Shown one piece after another: positions 14,805 to 27,300 of a DNA stretch of 35,756 nucleotides (position 1 is the first letter of the stretch; each line of letters opens with the position of its first letter). This DNA comes from a bacterium (lineage in GTDB: Bacteria > Bacteroidota > Bacteroidia > Cytophagales > Cyclobacteriaceae): contig JANSWY010000048.1 of NCBI GenBank assembly GCA_024743255.1, positions 1 to 35,756 on the forward strand. Reading direction: 5' to 3'. The notes under the pieces were generated by a model, which was given only the letters and a program-made list of their open reading frames with translations, searched no databases and was not told where the DNA came from. The position numbers were made by a program, and so were the translations under genes.

Positions 14805-17800
14805 ATGAAAAGAATATATTTAATACTATTTTTAGGATTTTTCGCTCTAGAATTAGCGGCACAATCTCCATTTGTTGGAAGCATTAGCCCCAACTCTGGA
14901 AAGGCAGGGGACATAGTCACTATTACGGGTAGAGGTTTTAATGCAACTTCATCCAATCTGCAAGTAAGGTTTGGTGGAGCCATTGCTGAAATTGTAAGCT
15001 CTACTGAAACCTTGATAGAGGTAAAAGTGCCAAATAACGCAGCATTCGACAATATTTACGTAACAAACCTTGTAACCGGTTTAACGGTTTCATCTTCTGA
15101 TTTATTCTTGTATTCTTTCGATGGAGAAACTTTTGATGTAGGTAAATTAGGAGATCAGGAACAATTTATTACTGGTCAGCAAGGAGTCTTTGACCTTTGT
15201 CTTTGTGACTTTAACAATGACAATACGCTGGATATTGGTGTAACAAGTGTAACCGCGCAGGATCCTTTCCCGGGAGTAGTTACGATATATGATAACCAAA
15301 GTAGTACAGACAACCTTACCCTGAATCAGATTGACATTGAATTACAGGAAACCAGATATACAGTTTGTGGAGATTTAAATGGAGATGGACTTCCAGAATT
15401 GGTTCTGGCAGAATTAAGTGGACTAAACATACTTATCTTGGAAAACACTTCCTCAGGATCCACAATAAGTTTCGATGATGACAATCCTACTGTTATATCA
15501 TTACCAAGGCAGGACAATAATGATATTAGAAATGTCTATGAAATTAGAATTAGAGATTTGGACAACAATGGGAAACCCGAAATTTTAGCTACTAATAGTA
15601 GTGACAACACGATACATATATTTGAGAACACAACCACTACATCTCTCTCTTTTGAAAGTCCATTAGAGTTGAATTTTCCGGATATTAGTGCCAGCTCAGG
15701 CATTAAAGCCGAAGACTTGAATAATGATGGTTTATCAGATATTGTTATTACTAATTTTCAAGATCCAAATGCCTTCATTCTAGAAAATAAAAGTAATGAA
15801 GGCGATCTAGCATTCGGAGATATTACAGAATTAACTTTCAATTCAGCCGTTAATGATCTCGCAATAGTTGATTTTGATGGAAATGGTTTTAAAGATGTGG
15901 CTTTGATCAACAGAGCTAGCACTTTAACAGTATTCAGAAATGAAACATCCGGAACCGGTGGAGACATAGTATTTACAGAAAGTGGCAGTTTAACTACTAC
16001 CAACGATAATGCATGGTCTCTAGGTGTCGGGGATTTAAATGGAGACGGCTTAGCAGATATTGTTTCAAGCTCTCTGAGTACAACTACAACTTCACTGAAT
16101 ATTTTCATTAATAATTCTAGCATTGGTAATATTTCATTTGATGATGTTGAAAACAAGACAATTGTTCGAAATGCCCGACAAATTGAGATTGCCGATATAG
16201 ATGGAGATAGTAGACCTGACATTGTGTTTACCCATAATGTAGGTGCTGCAAACAATGGAGACTTATCAGTTATTCTCAACAAAAACTGTGTTAGACCTAC
16301 TATATCTCCTAGTGCTTCACAAATCATCTGTAGTGATGTCAACTTAACTTTAGAAGCACCATTATCAGATGGTACAACATACAACTGGGAAATTGATACT
16401 GGATCTGGTTATAGCGTTGTTCAATCTGGCACAGATAATACAATAAATGTTCAAACTTACCTTTCTGCCGGAGACAATGCAGACATCAGAGTAAATACGG
16501 TCTCAGATGGAGCAACTTGTGACTTAACATCAGACGTTGTAAATATTATTGTTAACGCAGACACTTCTACCCCTCCTACCCCAACTTCCAATGGGCCAGT
16601 TTGTGTAGGAGAGCAACTGCAACTCACAGCTGGTGTATCCGGAAGTCTGATATATGAATGGACTGGTCCAAACGGATTTACTTCCAATGAAGAAAACCCA
16701 GTGATTGATGATTTTCAACTTTTGAATGCCGGAAGATATGAATTGATAATCAACTCTGGAAGCTGTAGAAGTGAAGCTGGATCTGTTGTGGTAGAACCAA
16801 CTGCCTTTCCTTTTATAAGCATAGACGCTAACGATCAGACCAACTTCTGTCTTGGCACCTCCAAAGAATTATCAGTTACTGAATTTGATGGTTATACCTA
16901 TCGCTGGACGAGAAATGGTTCTGATATTACTGGGTCCAATTCAGCTACTTATACAACTACTGAAGATGGAACTTACACGGCAATCTTAATTGACGGAACA
17001 GGTTGTGAATCTGAAAGTAGCTCCATAAGCTTGACAACTTTAACACCTATGCAAGCTGACTTCACTTTTGATCAGTTGAAATGTGTCGATTTACCTCTTT
17101 CGGTTGTGGAAAGTACAAATAATGCGAATGCTTCATTCAGTGTTATTCATGATTGGGATTTTGGTGATGGTAATACAGTTAACGCAGTGGACTCAACAGG
17201 GAATATCTACACCACAGCTGGCACATACACCATTACACTAACTGCTACATATGAAGACATTCCTGAATGTTCCGATACACAGCAATATCTGGTAACGATT
17301 AGAGATATTCCAGATCATGCAATTCAATCTGATGGAACCGAAAAATGTCCTAGTGATAGTCTAAGAGTTAGCCTACCTAACAATTTTGAATCATACTTGT
17401 GGAATACAGGATCAACTGATTCAATAACCTACGCTGTTACGGAGGATGATTTCAATAGTGTTAGCCTCTCAGTGGATTGGGTTGATGATGCAGGATGTAC
17501 CGGCACATCTGATCTAATCGTATCAAATTTTGCCAACTCTTCTTTGACAGTTACTCCTAATAGCGCTGCAACTCCCCTGGTTAATGACACAGTAAGCCTT
17601 GCTCAGGACGAGAAATCAATAGGGCTCACAGTCTCTGGAGGAACTGACTATGCCTGGACACCAGTAGAAGTTATTGAAAATGCACTATCTGATAACGTTA
17701 CAATTTTCCCGGCCCAAGTCTATACTACAGTAACAGTTTCAGGCACTACTGCAGAAGTTTGTAGAGAAACAGAAACCATCGTTGTTGTTAATGATAATGT

Positions 17801-18071
17801 TGTAGCGCGTAAAACATTTTCACCTAATGGTGACGGACTTGGTTTCGACTGCTGGGAAATACTGGGGATCAGTGGACTTTCATGCACAGTCTACATTTTT
17901 GACAGCAAGGGAACAATTATTTTTGAAGAATCAGAATTTTCTGACAATTGTGTTTGGGACGGTCTCGCGAATGGAGTTCAGGTTCCTGATGGAGTGTACT
18001 ATTTTGCTATGAAATGTGATGGTACTGATAGCCAATTCAACAGAACCGGTAGTATTTTACTAGCTCGATAA
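14805..18071 (+). CDS. Secreted FG-GAP/IPT/PKD protein with type B T9SS C-terminal domain
   Basis: This 1088-residue protein has a signal peptide (MKRIYLILFLGFFALELAAQ). Residues 22-105 form an IPT/TIG domain (SISPNSGKAGDIVTITGRGF). About 110-495 hold FG-GAP/VCBS repeats with Asp-rich loops (DFNNDNTLDIGV, DLNGDGLPELVLAE, DLNNDGLSDIVIT, DFDGNGFKDVAL, DLNGDGLADIVS, DIDGDSRPDIVF), typical of calcium-stabilised propellers. About 496-760 are Ig-like modules (GPVCVGEQLQLTAG, YEWTGPNGF). A PKD domain follows (HDWDFGDGN near 783). The last 85 residues (KTFSPNGDGLGFDCWEI, then YIFDSKGTIIFE, WDGLANGVQVPDGVYYF) are a gliding-associated type B T9SS sorting domain. The protein should cross the outer membrane through T9SS and stay on or leave the surface. 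It lies 8 bases behind the PorP/SprF-family gene, its likely secretion partner. An adhesin role is inferred. Confidence 0.92.
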   Translation: MKRIYLILFLGFFALELAAQSPFVGSISPNSGKAGDIVTITGRGFNATSSNLQVRFGGAIAEIVSSTETLIEVKVPNNAAFDNIYVTNLVTGLTVSSSDLFLYSFDGETFDVGKLGDQEQFITGQQGVFDLCLCDFNNDNTLDIGVTSVTAQDPFPGVVTIYDNQSSTDNLTLNQIDIELQETRYTVCGDLNGDGLPELVLAELSGLNILILENTSSGSTISFDDDNPTVISLPRQDNNDIRNVYEIRIRDLDNNGKPEILATNSSDNTIHIFENTTTTSLSFESPLELNFPDISASSGIKAEDLNNDGLSDIVITNFQDPNAFILENKSNEGDLAFGDITELTFNSAVNDLAIVDFDGNGFKDVALINRASTLTVFRNETSGTGGDIVFTESGSLTTTNDNAWSLGVGDLNGDGLADIVSSSLSTTTTSLNIFINNSSIGNISFDDVENKTIVRNARQIEIADIDGDSRPDIVFTHNVGAANNGDLSVILNKNCVRPTISPSASQIICSDVNLTLEAPLSDGTTYNWEIDTGSGYSVVQSGTDNTINVQTYLSAGDNADIRVNTVSDGATCDLTSDVVNIIVNADTSTPPTPTSNGPVCVGEQLQLTAGVSGSLIYEWTGPNGFTSNEENPVIDDFQLLNAGRYELIINSGSCRSEAGSVVVEPTAFPFISIDANDQTNFCLGTSKELSVTEFDGYTYRWTRNGSDITGSNSATYTTTEDGTYTAILIDGTGCESESSSISLTTLTPMQADFTFDQLKCVDLPLSVVESTNNANASFSVIHDWDFGDGNTVNAVDSTGNIYTTAGTYTITLTATYEDIPECSDTQQYLVTIRDIPDHAIQSDGTEKCPSDSLRVSLPNNFESYLWNTGSTDSITYAVTEDDFNSVSLSVDWVDDAGCTGTSDLIVSNFANSSLTVTPNSAATPLVNDTVSLAQDEKSIGLTVSGGTDYAWTPVEVIENALSDNVTIFPAQVYTTVTVSGTTAEVCRETETIVVVNDNVVARKTFSPNGDGLGFDCWEILGISGLSCTVYIFDSKGTIIFEESEFSDNCVWDGLANGVQVPDGVYYFAMKCDGTDSQFNRTGSILLAR

Positions 18072-18366
18072 TTGTCGTAAATTGTTCAATCATTTCGGAA
18101 ACGGGAAACTTAGATATTGGCTACTGAATATAATCTAAGTGAGTATCGCTAAAAAGTATTAAATTTATAATTAGACAATTCGGGGTATGTGTACCAACAC
18201 TTACCCTGAATTATGGTGTTATGCAATTGTTTGGTTCAGGGTGAAATATTCCCATTGAACGACGAAATTGCCCAAAAACGCCATGAATTTAATTTTTATT
18301 GTTTCAAAACGGTTACATTTAACTGATTGATAGTATTAAATAAAGAAAAAACTTCACTTTACTTAT
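18072..18366 (+). promoter_or_regulatory. Leader region of the giant adhesin gene
   Basis: These 295 bases have no coding signal. They hold the hairpin described at 18177-18212 and a segment at 18235-18243 that can pair with the 3' arm of that hairpin instead. The last 60 bases before the ATG are A-rich without a strong Shine-Dalgarno site, as is common in Bacteroidota. A promoter for the giant gene is expected here but I could not assign one with confidence. Confidence 0.35.
18177..18212 (+). terminator. Strong hairpin downstream of the FG-GAP gene (terminator or attenuator)
   Basis: The arms AATTCGGGGTATGTG and CACTTACCCTGAATT pair over 15 positions with one T-T mismatch and one G-T wobble, closing a TACCAA loop. 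It lies 106 bases after the stop of the upstream gene and 155 bases before the giant gene. No run of T follows, so a classic intrinsic terminator is not certain. It may instead stabilise an mRNA end or act in a leader switch. Confidence 0.4.
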
Positions 18367-21300
18367 ATGGCGTGTTTTAATAAAACTATTTATCTAACAA
18401 TTCTATCATTATTCCTGTTCGGGACGGTCCTTGCACAGGAAACTTGTGATAACAGTGTAGATGATGACGGTGACGGATTAGTGGATTGCTATGACCCAGA
18501 TTGTGCAAATAGCAATGACTGTTCCGAATTTTATTTTGGTAATTCAATCATTTGTGAGGAAGAAGCAACAGCAAACCCAGAGTTCGATATAACTCTAAAG
18601 TGGGCATCTCCAAACGAATCAGCACACAATAAGGCATCTGTGTCTATTGGTGACCTTGACAATGATGGAATCCCTGAAGTAGTAACAACCAATCACTTAG
18701 CACAAACACTAAACGTAATAAATGGTGCTACTGGAGAGTGGTTGTACACAAGAAATGTTGGATACAACATTGGTTGTGATGCTACAATTGGTAACATCGA
18801 AAATGATGACTGTGCTGAGATATTCATAAGAAGACAGAAAAGCAATGTCATTGAAGCTTACAATTGTGATCTTACCACACGACTATGGTCTATCAATTCG
18901 AGCATTTCAAGCAGGGCTCAACACCTTTCCCTAGCTGACTTCAATCAAGATGGGACACCAGAACTCTATCACGCCAATGAGATTCTGGATCCTATGACCG
19001 GAGCTAAAATAATTGCAGGTTCAGGAAGCTGGAATTCAAATGATATAAGTGGAGGTAGTGTAGCTGTAGATATTTTCCCAGACAGCTACTGTTCTGATTG
19101 TTCTGGTCTGGAACTTGTAGATGGAAGATATGTATACTCTATCAACATTTCTACTGGTACACGAACGGTATTGAAAGATATGAATGATTACGTTTCTGGT
19201 GGGGATTGGTATCCTAAATTGCAATTCAACAGAAACTTCACATTAGGATCAGTTGCCGACTTTAACGAAGATGGCAACATGGACCTTTTAATCCCAGGAG
19301 CGTTAGGTTCTAGTACTAGTGGAACAAGCACAATATTTTTCTGGGACATAGTAAACGATCAGGTTTTAACTTATCAGGATCCAACAAACAACTTTACCAG
19401 AGGATCTGGTAGAATTAATATTGCAGATATGGATGATGACGGAGTTCCCGATGCATCATTCGTTTCCAATCAGTATCTGTATTGTCTGAACAATGACATG
19501 ACACTGAAATGGAGAAAGTCGATTAAGGAAGGCTCATCTGGATTTACCGGGTGTAGCGTTTTTGACTTTAATGGAGATGGGACCGCTGAAGTGGTCTATC
19601 GTAGTGAAAGCACACTTCACATTATTGATGGAACAGATGGATCGTCTAGAAAGACGATCTATTGTCAGTCTAGGACGTGGTATGAATATCCACAGGTTGC
19701 CGATGTAGATGGTGATGGTGCAAGTGAACTTATTGTAACATGTTCAACTGATGACAGCTTGCCATTCGACCCTTACAGTGGATCAATCAATTCTCAGGTA
19801 AGAGTATATGCAGCGGCAGATGGTGAGGTATGGCAGCCTGCTCGTTCGGTTTGGAATCAGCATGCTTATTTCAATGTAAACGTAGATGATGACTTAACAA
19901 TTCCTCAAGAGCAACAAGATCACACTGTAGTATTTGGTAATGTAGACTGTCAGGATGGTTCGACTTCAGACGTTAGATCATTGAACTCATTCCTTAATCA
20001 GGCACCTTTCCTTAATGAAACTGGTTGTCCTGAATACTCTTCTCCAGACTTAGAACTAGCTGGACCAATCAGTGCTACTCCTTCTCTTTGTCCTGAAACT
20101 ACATTCGATGTAACATTCACTGTTAACAATGTTGGAGACATGGACCTTTCGGGAGCTCTTCCTGTGACATTCTATTCTGGTGATCCGGAAAGCACAGATC
20201 TTCCTTATGCTGAAAAACTAAACACTGAATTTGAAATCCTTTCCGACTTCAACCCAGGAGAAAGCATTGAAGTGACGATGCAAGTTGTTGGTTCAGGTGG
20301 AGAATTTGATTTATACATCGTTCTTAATGATGCTGGTGGTCAAGACCCTCCTTTCACTATCAATACTTCAAGTATCCAGGAATGTGATGTCGGAAATAAC
20401 AAATTGAGTACTGATGTATTCTATACTCCTTTCACCCTTCAAGCGGATTTCTTAAAGGATAACGAAAAGTGTGATCCCCTTCTTCCTGATAATGGTCAAG
20501 CTCAGGCTTACTATTCAGGTACAATTCCAGGAATTACAGAGGTGGTATGGTTAGAAGATTTTGAGGACTTATCAGATGGAACCAATAACGATACTGGAGA
20601 AACTGCATGGTCAATCTCATACAGTGGAAACTCAAATAGAGCTGAAGTAGATAATAACTTTGGAGGACAAGCATTCGAGTGTAATAACACTGATGCTGTA
20701 GTGACCTGGACTTCTGAAAGTATAGACATTTCTGCTTATGAAACAGTGGATGTTTCGGTGGATATGTTCTCAAGCGGAGATCTTGAGACATCTGCGGATT
20801 ATATAGAATTCTACTACAGTTTAGATGGAGGCTCATATACCCTGTTAACTAATGGTAGACAATTAGGAAACTTTGGTTACTTCCAGGCATTAGGTGAAGA
20901 CTTTTCTGGATCTACTATTCAATTCCAGGCAAGAGTATATAATACTGCTGGAGATGAAGTGTATTACTTTGATAATGTAAGAGTTGAAGGTACAACAGCC
21001 CCAGAAACTGGGGATTTTACAGACGGCTTTACTTTCAATTGGTACAACCTTAATGACTTCTCTTCAATACTGTATACAGGTGATACCTGGGCATCAATGC
21101 CTGAAGGTAGTTATAGTGTGATTGGGCTTTATGATGCGTCAAACTGTTTCTCAGACACTGCCCAAATTGACATTGCTCTTACAAGTAACGTGATTGATTT
21201 AGTTCTTTATGAAACTAACCCTGTTACTGATTGTGCTACTCCAAATGGACAATTAACAGCAGGCGTAAGAGTTGACTCTGACACCATAACAGCAGGTTAT

Positions 21301-24300
21301 ACTTTCGAATGGTACATAGGAGCAACTCAAACTCCAGATGACTTGATTGGAACGGGAAGTGTTGCGTCAAACTTAAGTGCAACAGAATACCTTGTTGTGG
21401 TAACTGATAATACTACTGGCTGTGATGAGTCTACAACCCTAACAGTTTCCACAGATCAGGTTCAACCTGACATATCATTAGATGCTACAACAGATATTAC
21501 TGATTGTGCTGCATTAGACGGTGGTTCAGCTACCGTAAGCTCTACTGACGATGTTACCTTCTTATGGTATGATGGCTCTTCAGTTAAAGCTGTAGCTGAC
21601 TTCACGGGAGCGACTTATTCTGGCTTGACATCTGGAGAATACACTGTGGTTGCTCAGGACAACGGATCTAGTTGTACATCAGAGCCACTTGCTGTAACTA
21701 TCAATAATTTAACTGGAGCTCCTAATATCACAACCACAATGGATGTTGAAAACACATCCTGTGGTGATGGAAATGGACAAGTATCTGCTTCTGCGACTGC
21801 ATCGGGTAGTCCAACGTTCACTTACGAATGGTTTACTGGCAATAGTACATCTGCCAGCCAATCGCTACCTGGCTCATCCACATCAAGTGCATTTTTAGTT
21901 GATGCAAATACCTTAGGTGGTTTGCCTGCTGGTGATTATACAGTTAGGGTTACTAATGATGATAATAACTGTTCAGACACACAATTAGTAACTGTAACCG
22001 AAACATTAATTGATCCAGTCATTGATGGAGCATTCATTGTTATTACAGCGAGAACTGCTTGCTCGGGCGGAGCGGCAGATCCAAATAATGGAGCTATTGA
22101 TGCAACTCACGCTAGTGCTGTTACAGGAGGTTCTGGTAATTACCAGTTTGACTTATATAATGGAAACAGTGCTTCAGGAACTGTATTGGCTTCAAACACC
22201 ACTGGTGATTTCCCTGGACTAAATTCTGGCAACTACACTATTGAGGTAATTGACTTAGATACTGATTGTGTATCCGAAGAATTTAATGCTCAAGTTCCTC
22301 TTGAAAGAGATGAACCAATTCTTGCCGAAGGTACTGTAACAGCAAATACATATTGTACAGGAGGAAATGGATCAGTTGTCATCACCTCCTCGAGTACTAA
22401 TGAACCTGCTGACGGATATGAGTTTAGTATTTTTGAAGGTAATAATACGAATGAATCAAACCTCGTTGAAAGAGATACAATCACTAATGGGGCAATAGGT
22501 AAAACTTTTGAAAACCTGAACAGTGGAAGTCACAGAGTTGAAGTAATCAATTTAAGTAATAACTGTTCGGAGATTATTAGCGTTACCATCCCAGACTCTC
22601 CTGAAACATTTACAATCTCATCAAGTTTTGGAACCGACAATACTTCATGTGTTGCAGCAAATGCTAATGGTTTTGCTAGTGTCAACATGAATGATGGAAA
22701 TAGTAACTACACTTTTAAGTGGTATAATGGAGATTTAGTTGATGAAGGTAACAGAAGAGCAGAAGACGGCAATAGCATCTCAGATCTTGAAGCAGGAAAT
22801 TATACGGTAGTTGCTGTTAGCAATGAAAGTGGTTGTGAAAGTGATCCAGTAACAATACCAATCGGTGAAGATCCATTTGTTCCAGATTTGACAATTGTTG
22901 AAGAAGCTCCTTCTACAAGTTGTGTTACTGACAATGCGGAACTTAGAGCTTATGCCGAAGAATCTGATAATCCTGGTGTAGAATTAAATGAAGATGGTGG
23001 ATATACCTTCCAATGGTATTTAGGTAGTGATACAAGCACTCCAATTGCTGGTCAGGATAGTTCTTACGCTGAAGGATTAGCTGCATTCCAGGAATATACT
23101 GTAGAGGTAACTCATACTGAAACTGGATGTACACAAACGGCTTCATTTACAGTTACACAGGACATAAACAGACCTACTATCAGTCTAGACAACATGGTTC
23201 AAAACACTGTATGTAGCGATGCGAGTACAGATTATGATGGATCATTAACGGCTGCTGTAACGTACGAAGGCTCAGGTGTGACACTTCCAAGTACCGACTA
23301 TGAATTTACCTGGTACAATGGAAGCACGACATCAGATCCTGTAATCTCTGGTGAAACGAGTCATATCTTATCAAATCAACCTGCAGGATTCTACACTGTT
23401 ACAGTAAGAAACAACGCAGATGGTTCGTGTGATTCTGATCCTATTACTTTTGAAATAACAGATAATTTAGATAACCCGGATTCAGATCTTGATGCAACGC
23501 GAACTAACAACAATACAGTTTGTGATATTACTACAAACGCATCTGGTACATATGATGGTCAGATCAGTGTAACTCCTACAACAGGAGATGTATCTGACTA
23601 CACATGGACCTGGTTCGTTGGTGTATCAACTGATGCTTCAGATGAAGTAACTGCAAACATTACAGATGCATTAGTAACAGTGACATCTACAAATAGTGAG
23701 CTTTCTCAGATTCCTGGTGGAACTTATACTGTACTAATTGAAAACAATACTAATGGATGTACATTCAGTGAGCAATTCTCAATCACAGATGAAACTGCAA
23801 TCCCGGAAATTGATTTTGCTAATTCAGAAGTCAACGACAATACTTACTGTAGCTCTCCAGGTAATGGTAGCATAGTAGCTGCATTGGACCTAAGTGGAAC
23901 AACAATTAACGGCGTTGAAAATACTGAAATCTGGCAAGCAATATCTTCATGTAATTCAGTTATTCTTGATGACGCTACTGCAGTTGGCGACAATGGATTC
24001 CAATTAACAACTGCTACGAATAATCAATTTGGAAGAGTTTGGTTAGGTGACACCTTAGATCTTAGCCAACCTTTGAGATTTGACTTTGAATTATATCTTG
24101 GAGATAAGGATAATTCTGGTGCAGACGGAATTGCATTTACAATGCACAGAGATAGCAGAGGTTATGATGCAAGAGGACGAGTTGGAGGAAACCTTGGTGT
24201 CGGTGATGCTGCCACAAGTTCTGGTTCAGAAACAAAAATTGAACCGGCAATAACTATAGAGTTTGATACATGGCAAAACGGAGACGTTAGTGATCCTAGC

Positions 24301-27300
24301 TATGACCACATGAACTTATTCCTCAATGGAAATGTGGATGTACAAACTACAGCTCCTGTACAGATTAGAGACGGTGAAGACAATGTAGAAAATGGCGATA
24401 CACTTCAGGTTACTATCGTTGTAACACAAGTTGGAGCTGATCAAAACCTACAAGTTTGGGTAGATGGTTCAATGAGAATCGATTATACCGATGATATTGT
24501 TACTAATATCTTCAGTGGTAATTCTGACGTAATTGCAGGATTTACTTCTTCAACCGGTGGTTCAAATAATGATCAGGCAATATTCCTAACTCCATACTTC
24601 GATAACTTCTCATTCGAATGGTGGAATGGAAATACTGTTGATGCTGCTAACTTGAGGTCTGAAACAGATCCATTCCTTTGTGATCTTTCTGCAGGTCAAT
24701 ACACATTGAGAGTTACAGATAATACCACTGGTTGTGTATCCAACATTCAGGTATTTGACATCATAGATGATGCTGCTAACCCAGATCTTACTGCAACAGA
24801 AGTGAGCGCAGCAACAATATGTGCCGGAGGAACAGATCCAGATGGTTCTGCAACAGTTACTATCAATAATGCAAATGGAAGTACTGATTATACCTACGCA
24901 TGGTATGCTGGTACATCCGCAAGTGGAACCGTATTAGGGACTGCTGCAACTCTGGAAGATCGGGAAGCTGGACAATATACAGTTCTTGTAACTGATACTG
25001 ATGGTGACGGACTAGGATGTACAAGTACAGCGACAGTTGAAATCACTGAGGACTTCCCTACTATTACAATTGATGCATCTACAACTGTAGGAGCTTCAGA
25101 TTGTAATACTGGCTTAGATAATGGTTCATTCACCATTGACAATGTTGCTGAAGATGGTGTAGTGGTCGGTGTAGTAGGTGATTATAACTACGAATACTTT
25201 GATAATACTGCAGCATCTATTCAAGGACCAAGTGCGGTTAACTCTATTACAGATCTAGCACCAGGTAACTACAGTGTTGTGATTACTAACAATACATCTC
25301 AGTGTGGTTCTGCAAGTATTCCATTTACAATCGCTGATGAGTCAGTAACTCCTATCCCATCGCTTGCTACAGTTGATAATTCAGACTGTTCTGGCACCTC
25401 AGGAAATGGTTCTATTACAGCAACAGTAACAAATACTGATGCAGCTAACAGTTACACATTCGAGTGGTACTATGGAGCATCAGCAGATGTTGGAGATACT
25501 GGTGCATCTACTTTAATAAATGATGGAGATACTTACAACGGAGCTACTGTAAACATTACAGATGGGGCTTATACTGGAAATGTTTTAGAGAACCTTCCAG
25601 CAAACGCTACAGGTGAAGTATACTGGGTAAGAGTAACAGATGATACTGACCCATCAAGCTCATGTTATACTGATATCGATGCTACAATAATTGATGATGC
25701 TGAGGACATGACAGTTACTGCTGCTACCCCTACTGCATCTGATCAATGTACCCCTGCTAATGGTAGTATTGAACTTACCGGTTTAGATATTGATGGAACA
25801 GTTACAAACACAGCTGCTGGTTTCGAAACACTTGAAACTAATGGTTATGTATTTGATGTTCTTCAATCTGATGCCTCGACATTAGAAAAGACTTTTAACA
25901 TTAGTGCTGACGGTGGAAGTGGAACTTTCCCTGGTGCTGATGCATTAAATCCTGGCACTTACTACATAAGAGTAACTAACTCATTAAGTTGTGTAGGTGC
26001 GTTATATCAATTCGAAATTGATGATAATAGCGTGGTTCCTACATTGACTGCTTCTGAAGATGCTGCTTCCACTATATGTGCTGGCGGTGATAACCCGGAC
26101 GGTCAAGCTTCTGTAACTATAACAAACGACGATTTAGGAACTTACACTTATCAGTGGTACAGAGGTAACTCTGCAACTGGCGGAAATGAAGTTGTAAATG
26201 ATGATATTTCAGCTGGATTCCCTTCTGGAGCGACTAGTGCTACATTGTCTGGAATTTACGCTGGATTCTATACTGTTGAAGTTACTGACACTGATGGTAC
26301 TGGTACAGGTTGTACAAACACTGTTACTATTGAAATCACAGATAATCCTGCAACAATTACAATAGATGCATCTACAAATGTTGGAGCATCCGATTGTAAT
26401 ACAGGTTTAGATAATGGTTCATTTACAATTACGGCAGTTGCTGAAAATGGAACAGTTGTCGGAGCTGTAGGAGATTACAATTATGAATTCTACGATAATA
26501 CAGCAGCTTCCATACAAGGACCAAGCACAACAAATTCAATTACTGGATTAGCTCCAGGTAACTATAGTGTAGTTATTACTAACAATACTTCACAATGTGC
26601 TTCTGCTTCGTTACCATTCACTATTGCTGATGAATCAGTAACACCAATTCCTTCTCTAGCTGTTGTTGACAATTCAGATTGTTCTGGAACTGCTGCAAAT
26701 GGATCAATCACTGCAACTGTGACTAACCCGGATGCTGCTGACAGTTATACATTTACTTGGTATGTAAGTGCGTCTGCAGACTTTGGTGACCCTGGATCTT
26801 CAACAGCAATTACATCAGGTGTAACTGCTTATAATGGAACAACCTTAACAATTTCAGATGGAGCTTATACAGGAAACATCCTTAATAATGTAACTGAAAA
26901 TACAGCTGGCGATGTATTCTGGGTAAGAGTAACAGATGACACTGATCCATCAAGCTCATGTTATGCGGACATTAACGCAACAGTAATCAATGATCCTGAT
27001 GATATCACTGTTACTGCTGCAACACCTACTGGTTCAGATCAATGTACACCATCAAATGGTAGTATTGAGTTGACTTCTCTTGATATTGACGGAGCTGTTA
27101 CAAATACTGCAGCTGGGTTTGAAACTCTTGAGACCAATGGATATGTATTTGATGTGTTACAATCTGATGGATCTACATTAGAGAAAACTTTCAACATTAG
27201 TGCTGACGGTGGAACAAACACTTTCCCTGGCGCTGATGCTCTTGATCCTGGAACATACTTTATTAGAGTTACAAATGACCTAAGTTGTGTTGGTGCACTT

